Shown: positions 1 to 12,339 of the stretch, in pieces
Layout: every line of letters starts with the position of its first letter
Numbering within the stretch: the stretch's first letter is position 1
DNA from: Trematomus loennbergii
Taxonomy: Eukaryota; Chordata; Actinopteri; Perciformes; Nototheniidae
Assembly (NCBI GenBank): GCA_012861695.1
Contig: JAAOOA010000191.1
Span: 163,501 to 227,500 of the forward strand
Length of the DNA: 64,000 bases
Direction of reading: 5' to 3'
The notes under the pieces: model-generated
The model's database searches: none
The model's input: the letters and a program-made list of their open reading frames with translations, nothing else
What the model was told of the DNA's origin: nothing
Position numbers and translations under genes: made by a program

Positions 1-78
1 AAGAAAAGTCTTGGTTCTGAGTAAGTTCATTATCTTAAAGGTTTTTCGTCAGCTCAATAGATCTTTAAAAACGTGGCT

Positions 79-332
79 AATAGAGTGCAGCAGTGACGCG
101 TCCTAAAACCCGGGAGTACAGTAAGCTTCCCTCCACAAAAAAGCAATGCAGTTTCTCCATAGGAGTTTAGAAAATAGCTGGAAATAAGGTCTGTGGTTGA
201 GACACATTTAAGAGACTGATTACGTTTTGTTCAGTCGGATAATCTCCACATGTCTACCCTACTTTTATCATTTAAAAAAAATCTATTTATGATTCGAAAG
301 GGTTTTAGGACGCGTCACTGCACCACTCTATT
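79..332. mobile_element. Short inverted-repeat MITE (about 254 bp)
   Basis: Ends at 80-112 and 299-332 are inverted copies: GTGACGCGTCCTAAAACCC on the left, and GGGTTTTAGGACGCGTCAC on the right. The outer AATAGAGTG and CACTCTATT match as well, with one small indel. The interior has no coding sign. No clear target duplication could be fixed. Confidence 0.7.
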
Positions 333-424
333 GTTTTAAGAAGCAGGATTTTTTTTCTAAGATAGAAAAAGTGTGATTCTGACAATAAAAAGATCACTTT
401 AGAAATAAGAAAATTAAATGTTTT

Positions 425-678
425 GAAACCAGAGCTCAGTCTGCTCTGATTGGTAGCTGGTTAGCTCTGTTGTGATTTGTCAACCGCTTAGAGAGGTCCC
501 GCCCCTTACGTACAATGTGTTGGAGCGCTAGCCAAAAGAAGCGTGAGTGTTACACAGTGATGTCACTAGTTCTGGAACTTTGGGATTTAGCCTTTTCAGA
601 CCATTTACATGCACACAAACCTGTAGAAAACAGTACAGGAAACGGCAAATCCAAAAAAGCATATTAGGGCCTCTTTAA
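425..678 (-). mobile_element. Fragment of TTAA-flanked MITE family B
   Basis: It shares with 9494-9710, 25845-26040 and 47725-47880 the segments GGTCAACCGCTTA, CCCGCCCCTTA, TGTGTTGGAGCGCTAGCCAA and a terminal AAGCATATTAGGGCCTCTTTAA (reverse orientation). The right end carries TTAA at 675-678. The far end is missing. No tandem array is present in this copy. Confidence 0.65.
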
Positions 679-684
679 ACCTTT

Positions 685-1627
685 GAAAAAATTACTTTTA
701 CAACCCTTTTCAGAGAGCTGCTGTCTAGGAATGTACAAAAAAAACCTGGTAGTGTGCCCGTGTGTGTGTGGTGTGTGTTAGAGTGTGTGTTTCCGTATGG
801 ACGAGTTGGACGGAGGCCAGCTTTTGACGTCCCAACTGGTCTCCACTCCCAATTAAAATCTCACCCAGACACGGGAGTTGGTACACTTCCCACTGGAGTA
901 GAGCTATTGTACGAGAACACAAAGCGCTGATTGTTGTGCGGTGATACATTTATGAATGGGCACAAAAGATGGCCGCCATTGGGGGAAATAAAAAAAGGTG
1001 TGTCATTGTACTACAGTACGATGGAATGTGCCTTTGCGTGAGTAACAGTGTTAGGAACAATATTGGAGAGGAGAAAGTGTCTAAAGAATGAAATATAGTG
1101 TGTGAGGACATGTATTGCTGATAAAGTGTGCATGTTACTCCATCAGGAGCTTCAATCTTATAGAGGATAATATTTTGATCCAGCTAAATTATTTTAATGT
1201 CTGTTTTCTAGCTTTTTCTGGAGCTTTTTACCTCAATCTTCTTCTTTGAATACGACCCTTTTTTCACCATTTTTGGGGCATTTATGTTTTGATAAGTAAC
1301 TTCTTGCAATCTTTGTTAGTTTTTCAGACCCAAAAATGAAACAAAACCTCCCATGAAATGCAGAATTAAGTATTTACACTTGATATTTTGAACAAAAAGC
1401 AAACATGATGTCTTTTAATGAGCTTCAGGGATGGTTTAATGAATTACAAATTCACCTCTTTGCACTGGCTTGTAATACTAGTTGAACATAACATTTTGAC
1501 ATTTGTATGTGTTTTTATATTTTTCTAGTTATTGTGCTTTTTTTCATTGTTTATTATTTTACTGCCAATTGTGTTATTTTGTTTTGTTTTGATTCCCTGT
1601 ACAGCACTTTGGTCAACTGAGGTTGTT
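685..1627. other. AT-rich non-coding stretch; contains one copy of a local duplication
   Basis: No gene is seen. About 1083-1450 is paralogous to 4103-4445 (see that entry). The rest has no recognisable repeat. Confidence 0.6.
1083..1450 (+). repeat. Direct local duplication, copy 1
   Basis: This matches 4103-4445 in the same orientation with many substitutions and small indels. Shared blocks include TGTTACTCCATCAGGAG, TTTTGATAAGTA.CTTCTTGCAATCT and AACAAAACCTCCCATGAAATGC. It is non-coding. The pair brackets the 37-bp minisatellite. Confidence 0.8.
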
Positions 1628-3848
1628 TTAAAGGTCACCTATTACGCAAAGTCCACTTCTTCATGTCTCTTCTACATCAACATGTGTCCCTCTTCTTCAT
1701 GTCTCTTCTACATCAACATGTGTCCCCTCTTCTCCATGTCTCTTCTACATCAACATGTGTCCCTCTTCTTCATGTCTCTTCTACATCAGCATGTGTCCCC
1801 TCTCTTCATGTCTCTTCTACATCAACATGTGTCCCCTCTTCTTCATGTCTCTTCTACATCAACATGTGCCCCTCTTCTTCATGTCTCTTCTACATCAACA
1901 TGTGTCCCCTCTTCTTCATGTCTCTTCTACATCACCATGTGTCCCCTCTTCTTCATGTCTCTTCTTCATCAACATGTGTCCCTCTTCTTACGTCTCTTCT
2001 ACATCAACATGTATCCCCTCTTCTTCATGTCTCTTCTACATCAACATGTGTCCCCTCTTCTTCATGTCTCTTCTACATCAACATGTGTCCCCTCTTCTTC
2101 ATGTCTCTTCTACATCAACATGTGTCCCCTCTTCTTCATGTCTCTTCTACATCAACATGTGTCCCTCTTCTTCATGTCTCTTCTACATCAACATGTGTCC
2201 CCTCTTCTTCATGTCTCTTCTACATCAACATGTGTCCCCTCTTCTTCATGACTCTTCTACATCAACATGTGTCCCCTCTTCTTCATGTCTCTTCTACATC
2301 AACATGTGTCCCCTCTTCTTCATGTCTCTTCTACATCACCATGTGTCCCCTCTTCTTCATGTCTCTTCTACATCAACATGTGTCCCCTCTTCTTCATGTC
2401 TCTTCTACATCAACATGTGTCCCCTCTTCTTCATGTCTCTTCTACATCAACATGTGTCCCCTCTTCTTCATGTCTCTTCTACATCAACATGTGTCCCCTC
2501 TTCTTCATGTCTCTCTACATCAACATGTGCCCTCTTCTTCATGTCTCTTCTCATCAACATGTGTCCCCTCTTCTTCATGTCTCTTCTACATCAACATGTG
2601 TCCCCTCTTCTTCATGTCTCTTCTACATCAACATGTGTCCCCTCTTCTTCATGTCTCTTCTACATCACCATGTGTCCCCTCTTCTTCATGTCTCTCTCAT
2701 CAACATGTGTCCCTCTTCTTCATGTCTCTTCTCATCAACATGTGTCCCCTCTTCTTCATGTCTCTCCTACATCAACATGTGTCCCCTCTTCTTCATGTCT
2801 CTTCTACATCAACATGTGTCCCTCTTCTTCATGTCTCTTCTACATCAACATGTGTCCCCTCTTCTTCATGTCTCTTCTACATCAACATGTGTCCCCTCTT
2901 CTTCATGTCTCTTCTACATCAACATGTGTCCCCTCTTCTTCATGTCTCCTCTACATCAACATGTGTCCCCTCTTCTTCATGTCTCTTCTACATCACATGT
3001 GTCCCCTCTTCTTCATGTCTCTTCTACATCAACATGTGTCCCCTCTTCTTCATGTCTTCCTACATCAACATGTGTCCCCTCTTCTCATGTCTCTTCTACA
3101 TCAACATGTGTCCCCTCTCTTCATGTCTCTTCTACATCAACATGTGTCCCCTCTTCTTCATGTCTTCTACATCAACATGTGTCCCCTCTTCTTCATGTCT
3201 CTTCTACATCAACATGTGTCCCCTCTTCTTCATGCTTCTTCTATCATCAACATGTGTCCCCTCTTCGTCATGTCTCTTCTACATCAACATGTGTCCCCTC
3301 TTCTTCATGTCTCTTCTACATCAACATGTGTCCCCTCTTCTTCATGTCTCTTCTACATCAACATGTGTCCCCTCTTCTTCATGTCTCTTCTACATCAACA
3401 TGTGTCCCCTCTTCTTCATGTCTCTTCTACATCAACATGTGTCCCCTCTTCTTCATGTCTCTTCTACATCAACATGGTCCCCTCTTCTTCATGTCTCTTC
3501 TACATCAACATGTGTCCCCTCTTCTTCATGTCTCTTCTTCATCAACATGTGTCCCCTCTGGTAAAGAGACTCTGAAAGTTTCAGGAACAAAGATTCTCTC
3601 TCTTTTTGATCCATTTCTATAAAAACCTGTCTGAAAATGAGCTGATCAGATTTTGGCCACTTTATGATGTCATAACGATGTTTGTCTTGTGTAACCATTA
3701 GCCAATCAGCAACCAAGGTAACCCCCCCCCCCCTTATCACCTGAATCTCCTCCTAGAGCACCATTGAGTTCTTTGTAACCAAATCTCTCTCAGAGGGCGT
3801 GGGGAGGGGCTCCTTATTTTCATCTAAAGTAACAGACAGAGAATCAGC
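1628..3848 (+). mobile_element. TTAA-flanked MITE family C1 with internal minisatellite, right end truncated
   Basis: The left tip TTAAAGGTCACCTATTACGC at 1628 resembles the other family C tips. Sequence after the array (3560-3848: AGAGACTCTGAAAGTTTCAGG..., TTTATGATGTCATAACGATG, AACCATTAGCCAATCAGCAA, GAGGGGCTCCTTATTTTC) is shared with 40140-40448 (same strand) and 61196-61711 (opposite strand). Homology stops near 3848 and the right tip is absent. The coding-like frames here are repeat artefacts. Confidence 0.75.
1655..3558 (+). repeat. Minisatellite, 37-bp unit, about 51 copies
   Basis: The unit is CATGTCTCTTCTACATCAAC followed by ATGTGTCCCCTCTTCTT. Most units are 36-38 bp, with scattered 1-4 bp deletions and substitutions. 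The unit has no stop codon in any + strand frame, so it produces three long overlapping open frames of several hundred codons. These are rejected as genes. A single, unexpanded version of the unit sits at the homologous place in the C1 copy at about 61625-61680. Confidence 0.97.
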
Positions 3849-4102
3849 TCCTTTCCTCCCTTCCTTCCCTCACTCAGGATCCCCCAGACATCCCCCCTTC
3901 TCCCCCAAAAACCCCTTTGGTCTGCAGGGTCAGTGGGTTTGCCCTCAAAGAGGTCCGTACAGGAAGAGGGGGGAGGGGGGGCGTGTTGTCTTTGATCGCT
4001 GTAGGGGTGCAGACCCCTTTTATTCCACCTCATCAGCACTGTACTGACCCTGTGAACCCCTGAAAGCTCTGCAGAGACTCACAGTAACTATATGTATCTA
4101 AA

Positions 4103-4445
4103 TGAATGAAATACAGTGTGTAAGGACATGTGTTGCTGATAACAGACGTGAATGTTACTCCATCAGGAGGTTACAACTTATAGAGGAAAGTAGTTTCACC
4201 AGCTAAATGCATTTCTGTTTTCTGGAATCCTTTCTAAACTTTTTCTATAATGTTTTGACATAATGTCCACACTTTCACCATTTTGGGGGCATTTTGTGTT
4301 TTGATAAGTATCTTCTTGCAATCTAGACCCAAAAATTCAACAAAACCTCCCATGAAATGCAAAATAAAGTTTTTACACTTGACATTTTTAACAAACTGAG
4401 CAAACATGATGTGTTTTAATGACTTTAGGGATGCTTAATGATATT
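4103..4445 (+). repeat. Direct local duplication, copy 2
   Basis: Second copy of the 1083-1450 segment, about 3.0 kb downstream. A further small duplication, 4013-4080 against 4566-4620 (CCCCTTTTATTCCACCT..., TGACCCTG...), lies at its edges. Confidence 0.8.
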
Positions 4446-4654
4446 TGTGTTACTTAAGGAACATTTTGAAATCAGGACTTGTGGTGGAGTGTTTTATTAC
4501 CAAAGTATTTGTACTTCATTTAAGTAAAGAATCTGAGTACTTCTTCCAACACTAACCCTAGCGTTCCCCCTTTTATTCCACCTGATCGGCTCTGACCCTG
4601 AAACTCTGAAGAAACTCTTCATACCTTTTCCTCACTCTCTAAATCCTCTTTTTA

Positions 4655-4860
4655 TTTAAATGACAGGGAATCAGAATCAGAACCAGAATCAGAATCCCTT
4701 TGTTAGTCCCACAGAGGGGAAATGTACATTGTTACAGCAGAAAAGAGCCAAAGACAGCTTAATGTTATGCATAAATAAATATGAAATACAACCTGCACTG
4801 TTGTTACTTAAGCCTTATAATGTATGTAGTGTATGTATATAGACATTTAGATATACTTAA
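4655..4860 (-). mobile_element. LINE-type 3' tail fragment with GATTCT repeats
   Basis: AATCAGAATCAGAACCAGAA at 4669 followed by CCCTTTGTTAGTCCCACAGA and GGGGAAATGTACATTGTTAC has the look of a common fish non-LTR 3' terminus in reverse orientation. A related piece (TTTATCCCAAATTGGACATT, TTGTTACAGCAGCA) is at 46225-46280. Confidence 0.5.
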
Positions 4861-5559
4861 AATAGCTATAATTATTCATACTTCAACTCGTATAAACAGT
4901 TTCAACCTGTTGGTATTTTGAGAAATACTGTTTCATCCTTATTATTACTCTTATAAGTGTGAACTTTTATCGGTCCTATCTTGTGTTTCACTCTTATTCC
5001 TGTTGCTGTTTTAACACCTGCATTTCCCTACAGTAATAACAAAATAGTCCAGAAGATGTTGAATTAGATTTGACCTTCATTTTATTAAGTGTTCAACCCA
5101 GAGCCATCCCAGTAAACAGTGTTATGAGACCATGAATCAGCTTTTAAACGGTCCTATAGTCCAATATCTCTGTTTTCAGTCACATGTTTACAGAAAGACA
5201 TTACTAAAAGATTATTCAAAATCGAACTTTGTCTCTTTATAGCATGAGTTGACTTACAGTAATTGTCTGCATTGATAGAATCTTCCACCATATGCTGAGT
5301 GTTATTTGGGTGAAATAACAGGCGAGATTTTAGGACTGTGTTGTTTATTGAATGCATCACTGCTGCCATCTGCTGTTCCTGCATGTGTTACTTGAGTAAC
5401 ATTTTGAATGCAGGACGTTGCATTGTAACTGAGTATTCCTACACTCTGGTACTTCTACTTTTACTCAAGTACAAGATCTGAGTACTTCTTCCACCTCTGC
5501 TCCTGCACAACGTTTTTCTTTCACTGTCTCTCTGTCTCTCTTTATATATGTGTATATGT

Positions 5560-5830
5560 GCAAACAAACACCTGAACTTTTGAAACAACATCCATAACAT
5601 TCATCTGTTTGCAACTTATATATATCAATATTACAATTATTTGTACATAGACTATTCTGCACAATTTCTATGATATTCTATTTTATTTATTTACTTGCAC
5701 TATTATCTGTGTTATTGTGTTGCACTGTTGGAGGAGGCTGTGACCTCAGATTTTCATGTCTTAACTAAACTGTAGCTATGCACACATGACAATAAAAGCC
5801 TTGAACCTTGAATCTTGAACCTTGAATCTG
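5560..5830 (+). mobile_element. Non-LTR retrotransposon 3' end
   Basis: It ends TGTAGCTATGCACACATGAC, AATAAAAGCC and a short CCTTGAATCTTGAA repeat, the 3' tail of a fish LINE. An inverted partner lies at 13622-13870, and a further relative at 34820-34925. No reverse-transcriptase coding part remains. Confidence 0.65.
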
Positions 5831-5970
5831 TGTTGCCGTCTCGACAGATTTTGGAAGTAAACTGCATGAACACCACGTCGACCAACAGAGGGCGTCACAG
5901 ACCTTCAGAGTGGAAGAAGGTCAGGTTCAGGTTTTGGTTCTTTCTCTGCAGAGACTGTCTGCATATTATC

Positions 5971-7692
5971 CAGAGAGGACAAAAGTACACACACATCCTT
6001 TACTCAAGTAGAAGTACAGATACTCGTGTTTAAAAATACTCTGGTGAAAGTAGAAGTACTGACTAAACTTCTTTACTCAAGTAAAAGTAAAGAGGGCTTT
6101 CAGTAAAAAGTACCCATAACTAGCAGCTGTTTTAAAGAGTACCTGACCTCCCTTTATATTAATAGAACAATAATGTCATTGTTAGCTAATGAATGTTTCC
6201 ATGCTGAACAACGGCAACATGACAACGTTTTCATTGGTCCCTCTTCTTTAGAGAAGACCAGGAAATGATGGATACACGGATCGTGTTCAAATCAATAGGC
6301 ACGCAATGACTCTAAATAATAATGATCACGCCACCAAACACACATTCAAACTAAAGGAACCAGCCTGTTTGGGAAATGAGAAGTAGAAAGTACAGGTATT
6401 TGTGTTCAACATGTAAGAAGTAGAAAGTACAGGTATGTTCAAATGTAAGAAGTAGAAAGTACAGGTATTTGTGTTCAACATGTAAGAAGTAGAAAGTACA
6501 GGTATTTGGTTCAACATGTAAGAAGTAGAAAGTACAGGTATTTGTGTTCAACATGTAAGAAGTAGAAAGTACAGGTATTTGTGTTCAACATGTAAGAAGT
6601 AGAAAGTACAGGTATTTGTGTTCAACATGTAAGAAGTAGAAAGTACAGGTATTTGTGTTCAACATGTAAGAAGTAGAAAGTACAGGTATTTGTGTTCAAC
6701 ATGTAAGAAGTAGAAAGTACAGGTATTTGTGTTCAACATGTAAGAAGTAGAAAGTACAGGTATTTGTGTTCAACATGTAAGAAGTAGAAAGTACAGGTAT
6801 TTGTGTTCAACATGTAAGAAGTAGAAAGTACAGGTATTTGTGTTCAACATGTAAGAAGTAGAAAGTACAGGTATTTGTGTTCAACATGTAAGAAGTAGAA
6901 AGTACAGGTATTTGTGTTCAACATGTAAGAAGTAGAAAGTACAGGTATTTGTGTTCAACATGTAAGAAGTAGAAAGTACAGGTATTTGTGTTCAACATGT
7001 AAGAAGTAGAAAGTACAGGTATTTGTGTTCAACATGTAAGAAGTAGAAAGTACAGGTATTTGTGTTCAACATGTAAGAAGTAGAAAGTACAGGTATTTGT
7101 GTTCAACATGTAAGAAGTAGAAAGTACAGGTATTTGTGTTCAACATGTAAGAAGTAGAAAGTACAGGTATTTGTGTTCAACATGTAAGAAGTAGAAAGTA
7201 CAGGTATTTGTGTTCAACATGTAAGAAGTAGAAAGTACAGGTATTTGTGTTCAACATGTAAGAAGTAGAAAGTACAGGTATTTGTGTTCAACATGTAAGA
7301 AGTAGAAAGTACAGGTATTTGTGTTCAACATGTAAGAAGTAGAAAGTACAGGTATTTGTGTTCAACATGTAAGAAGTAGAAAGTACAGGTATTTGTGTTC
7401 AACATGTAAGAAGTAGAAAGTACAGGTATTTGTGTTCAACATGTAAGAAGTAGAAAGTACAGGTATTTGTGTTCAACATGTAAGAAGTAGAAAGTACAGG
7501 TATTTGTGTTCAACATGTAAGAAGTAGAAAGTACAGGTATTTGTGTTCAACATGTAAGAAGTAGAAAGTACAGGTATTTGTGTTCAAAATGTAAGAAGTC
7601 AAAGTAAAAAGTCGTGAGTAAAGTACTGATACCAGAAAAATATACTTAAGTACAGTAACAAAGTATTTGTACTCCACTACTTCCCACCTCTG
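5971..7692 (+). mobile_element. hAT-like MITE (family D) with expanded internal array
   Basis: The outer tips are CAGAGAGGACAAAAGTACAC (left) and TACTCCACTACTTCCCACCTCTG (right), the typical CAGAGGTGGGAAGTA.. termini of a common fish MITE. About 250 bp of shared interior (CCTCCCTTTATATTAATAGA, GATCGTGTTCAAATCAATAG) is nearly identical to 16228-17103. No transposase frame. No clean 8-bp target duplication was found. Confidence 0.78.
6380..7600 (+). repeat. Minisatellite, 37-bp unit, about 33 copies, highly homogenised
   Basis: The unit is GAAGTAGAAAGTACAGGTAT TTGTGTTCAACATGTAA. After one truncated unit near 6431-6447, the units from about 6540 to 7585 read as identical by eye, which indicates very recent amplification or gene conversion. 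The unit differs from the 37-bp unit at 1655-3558; the equal length is coincidental. Confidence 0.97.
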
Positions 7693-8130
7693 ATCATGTA
7701 TAAGAGTAATGTAGCTAGTAGCAGTACATGGAGGCCCTTTCTCTCAAACATGTATTCCACATGTTGGGGAAACAGGTCAGTTGTTGTTGAGCTGCAGAAT
7801 CAGCAGAGCCTCTTAGACCCTCTGACTCTGACTTAATAGTCTTTAGCCTTCAGAGAATAAATCAGAGACGCTCTGCAGAAGATGACAGCTGCAGGTCCAC
7901 CATTATTTATTCCCTGCATACTGAAGCCCATCAGAGCTGAGGGCAATTCATGTGACCCCCCCCCTCTCAAATCTCCCTGGGACCCTGTTACTCCCCTTTT
8001 ATTCAGGATTCGCCCCATACCCCACCCCTCTGACAAAGCAACAGACACAAAGTGAATGGGTGGCTTTATTTGTAATATTGAACATGTTTTAGTATTTAAA
8101 ACAACTTTAAAAAATAATACCCAGCTAGAT
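7693..8130. other. Non-coding, no recognised feature
   Basis: No coding sequence, tandem repeat or known element was seen; only short homopolymer runs. Confidence 0.5.
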
Positions 8131-8759
8131 GTGTTTGCTCAAAATACCAAACAGATCACCCATTCTAGCCATGCCTCATATCCCTCTATTTCACTTCCTG
8201 TTTCAAAAGTGATGATTTTAAAGCTTAAAAAAAAAAAAAATTGCATAAAAATAAAAAAGGAGGGGTCTGAGCTCATGCGGGACCCGGCAGCTACCTGTCT
8301 AAACTAAATACTGCCGTGATGAAACGCCATATCATGGATTATCAAGGATTATTTCTGAAACAGTATGGAGCTCAAAGGCTTTCTCTCTTGCCGGTTATAC
8401 CACAAGGTGAGTTCCTTTTTATTTCCTGCTTCTTCACACACATCTCTCCAGTACAGGTTAGCTCTGAGTGTTAGCGATGCTAATGTAAACACTGACCATA
8501 TTACGTCCAAAACAGTCGGGCATTGTTTCTGATAGCAACGTTTCTGATGGGGCCGTGGGTCCACATTTCAGATATTACGTCATATCGGACGCAAATCTGG
8601 ATCAGCTCCGTTGTAGCCCCGTTTTTAGAGATTTGGGTACGGAGGAAAAGAGAGAGGGTTTTATTTTCTGACGCTGCGTGAGTTCCCTGACACACGGGGA
8701 CACATAGTTATGTATAAAAGACATCAAAAAGTGCATTTTGCATGATAGGTCCCCTTTAA
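8131..8759 (-). mobile_element. TTAA-flanked MITE family C2, one end missing
   Basis: It ends GTGCATTTTGCATGATAGGT CCCCTTTAA with TTAA at 8756-8759. It shares AAAATACCAAACAGATCA, TAGCCATGCCTCAT, GGATCAGCTCCGTTG and CTCTCTCTTTTCCTC-type blocks with 59417-59916. It contains an A-run at 8228. Confidence 0.7.
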
Positions 8760-9493
8760 TTATAATGGTGATTTTATAAGAAAAATGTATGGACAACATG
8801 ATTTATCTTGAAAAAAAACAAAGTAGAAAAGGTTTCAGCAGTAACTAAAAAAGTTAATAAAAGCATTAAGAATCTATGCAGGAAATATTTCTCCATTTCT
8901 TTTGTACTTTTATAAAATTATGAATATTTGTGTTTCCAGTTGGACTGTATTGATGAATGAAACTGCAGTGAATGCACACAGACCCAGTGAAGCTGCAGGG
9001 AGATAAGAGGAGGCGTGGACAAAGGAAATTAATTCAGCATGTTTAAGTGCAGCTGTCTGTCCCCCCCCCCCCCCCCCCCACCGCCTCCACCCATTCATCC
9101 ATGTAGCTGCACTTTATCTGACTGCCTGTAATAAATCCTCAGAGTAAGTGTTGCACCGTTTGTTGTAAGAATTATGATCTCACTCAGTTAACTCAGGGTG
9201 AGGGTCCGTCTCTGCAGATATACTCCCACCTCCTCTTTCACCACATCCCTCCAACATGTCTTTTGTTACTTTGTCCCCCCGTCTCCACCCAGAGGAAGAC
9301 TTTGAAACCAAGCAAAAACATAGACTTGACCATTGAACATTGACCCTAAGAGCATGTGCTAAAAAGATGAAGACAAAAAGCCAAATCTTGTCTGCAAACG
9401 ACACATTCAGTTAATGAGGCAGTTAAATGTGTACATTTAATATCTGTTAAAGAACAAAAGAGACATGACGAATAAAGAAAAACTAAGCACAAG
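8760..9493. other. Non-coding; poly-C tract
   Basis: A run of C with one break covers 9061-9079. No gene or recognised element otherwise. Confidence 0.5.
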
Positions 9494-11508
9494 TAAAGAG
9501 GCCCTACTATGCTTCTTTGGTTTTCACTGTGTTCCATAGGTTTTAATGCGTTTAATGTGAATGGTCTGCAAAGGCTAAAATCCCTGTGTTCGCCTCAGGA
9601 CTCCTTTGTTACTTCTGTAAAAGTAGTGACATCACTATGAAACACTCGCTTCTATTGGCTAGCGCTCCAACACAATACATACGTGATAGGCTAAGGGGCG
9701 GGACTCTTTAAAGTAGAATCACTCATATTGATATACACCTGAACATCAGCAGGAGAGGACTCTTTAAAGTACAGACACACATACTGATACACCTGAACAT
9801 CAGCACGAGAGACTCTAAAGTAGAGACACTACATACTGATATACACCTGAACATCAGTAGGAGAGGACTCTTAAAGTAGAGACACTACATACTGATATAC
9901 AGCTGAACATCAGCAGGAGAGGACTCTTTAAAGTAGAGACACTACATACTGATATACACTGAACATCAGCAGAGAGGACTCTTTAAAGTAGAGACACTAC
10001 ATACTGTATACACCTGAACATCAGCAGGAGAGGACTCTTTAAAGTAGAGACACTACATACTGGTATACACCTGAACATCAGCAGGAGAGGACTCTTAAAG
10101 TAGAGACACTACATACTGATATACACCTGAACATCAGCAGGAGAGGACTCTTTAAAGTAGAGACACTACATACTGAACATCAGCAGGAGAGGACTTTTAA
10201 AGTAGAGACACTACATACTGATATACACCTGAACATCAGCAGGAGAGGACTCTTTAAAGTAGAGACACTAAATACTGATATACACCTGAACATCAGCAGG
10301 AGAGGACTCTTTAAAGTAGAGACACTACATACTGTATACACCTGAACATCAGCAGGAGAGGACTCTTTAAAGTAGAGGACACTACATACTGGTATACACC
10401 TGAACATCAGCAGGAGAGGACTCTTTAAAGTAGAGACACTACATACTGGATACACCTGAACATCAGCAGGAGAGGACTCTTTAAAGTAGAGACACTACAT
10501 ACTGAACATCAGCAGGAGAGGACTCTTTAAAGTAGAGACACTACATACTGATATACACCTGAACATCAGCAGGAGAGGACTCTTTAAGTAGAGACACTAC
10601 ATACTGTATACACCTGAACATCAGCAGGAGAGGACTCTTAAAGTAGAGACACTACATACTGTATACACCTGAACATCAGCAGGAGAGGACTCTTTAAAGT
10701 AGAGACACTACATACTGATATACACCTGAACATCAGCAGGAGAGGACTCTTTAAAGTAGAGACATACATACTGAACATCAGCAGGAGAGGACTCTTTAAA
10801 GTAGAGACACTACATACTGATATACACCTGAACATCAGCAGGAGAGGACTCTTTAAAGTAGAGACACTACTACTGGTATACACCTGAACATCAGCAGGAG
10901 AGGACTCTTTAAAGTAGAGACACTACATACTGGTATACACCTGAAACATCAGCAGGAGAGGACTCTTTAAAGTAGAGACACTACATACTGATATACACCT
11001 GAACATCAGCAGGAGAGGACTCTTTAAAGTAGAGACACTACATACTGAACATCAGCAGGAGAGGACTCTTTAAAGTAGAGACACTACATACTGATATACA
11101 CCTGAACATCAGCAGGAGAGGACTCTTTAAAGTAGAGACACTACATACTGATATACACCTGAACATCAGCAGGAGAGGACTCTTTAAAGTAGAGACACTA
11201 CATACTGATATACACCTGAACATCAGCAGGAGAGGACTCTTTAAAGTAGAGACACTAAATACTGATATACACCTGAACATCAGCAGGAGAGGACTCTTTA
11301 AAGTAGAGACACTACATACTGATATACACCTGAACATCAGCAGGAGAGGACTCTTTAAAGTAGAGACACTACATACTGATATCCACCTGAACATCAGCAG
11401 GAGAGGACTCTTTAAAGTTGAGACACTACATACTGAAACATCAGCAGGAGAGGACTCTTTAAAGTAGAGACACTACATACTGAAATTAAAATGAGCATTA
11501 TAGTGCTT
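9494..11508 (+). mobile_element. TTAA-type MITE family B with expanded 57-bp array
   Basis: The left tip is TAAAGAGGCCCTACTATGCTT and the right end is AGCATTATAGTGCTTCTTAA (11491-11508), roughly inverted. The left body (GGTCTGCAAAGGCTAAAATC, AGCGCTCCAACACA, GATAGGCTAAGGGGCGGGAC) is shared with 47725-47882. The array starts directly after GGGGCGGGAC, as in that copy. Confidence 0.75.
9705..11482 (+). repeat. 57-bp minisatellite, array 1 (about 32 variable units)
   Basis: The basic unit is GAGAGGACTCTTTAAAGTAG AGACACTACATACTGATATA CACCTGAACATCAGCAG. This is the most degenerate of the four arrays: many units lack the middle (ACTGAACATCAG junction), and there are frequent 1-2 bp deletions. Because 57 is a multiple of 3, the - strand frame is open for runs of units. 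This is not a gene. Confidence 0.96.
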
Positions 11509-12339
11509 CTTAAATCCACATATCTAAAAATATGTTTTAATCTAAATGTCTTTGACCTTTAAATCTGTTGTAATGTTTTTACAGTCAATTACAGATCATA
11601 TATGTTTAATTAAGAGTAAGGGATGTCTTCATTATGTCCATATTCCCTTATTTACTGAAGAATCTCAGACTACAAAACACCGTAATCCAACAATAAAAGG
11701 ACAACTCAAGAGCCTCAAGAGAAGATGAACAGGGCCCTAAAGTGTCTGAAGTTCACCTACAAATGCCACTTTGGGAGAGACGCGTACCAACAAGGAAGAG
11801 ACTCATAATGACCTCAAAGAAGCAGAAAGAGAAAGAAAAAAACCATAAAGAGACTCACGACATCAACAACAAAATAAAGTGTATTGCTCTTATGAAGAAG
11901 AGGTGATGAGGGGCCTTTTTGCATGTTGATGCCAGGGGCCCATTTTCACCAATCCACCAATGCATGCCGTTAAAAAGGTCATTCAAAAATGTGTGCATGA
12001 TTTAAAAGCTTAAAAACCTGCGAACATATGGTCCCTTTAAGGGAGAATGGATGAAGGAAAAAGGGTGAAATTGAGGCCCCTTATTTAGCCTCAGGCATCC
12101 ATTCCTCCCCCATCTTCATCCCTCCACCCTTCATCTTAAACCCCCTCCTCTCTTCACATCTGTCTATCCTCTTTTCAGATCCTTCCTCCACTTTTTCTTT
12201 TTTTAGCTCCATCTATCCAGCACCTCACCCTCTCTTCCTGCAACCGTTCCTCCGTATCTGTTGCCTTTTCATCTCTTTACACTCCACCCCCTTCCTCTTC
12301 CTCCCTCCCTTCCCCCCCTCCCTGTGTTGTCAGTCACTT
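11509..12339. other. Non-coding upstream of clvs2; pyrimidine-rich toward its right end
   Basis: No gene or recognised element. 12080-12340 is CT-rich (CCTCCCTCCCTTCCCCCCCTCC type). Confidence 0.5.

Noticed and set aside
1532..3622. Several overlapping + strand open frames of 240-630 codons
   Set aside because: All are translations of the 37-bp minisatellite, which has no stop in any frame. There are no splice sites, no domain, and the frames coexist.
6380..7600. Common origin of the two 37-bp satellites
   Set aside because: Unit sequences are unrelated and sit in different element families; equal length is coincidence.
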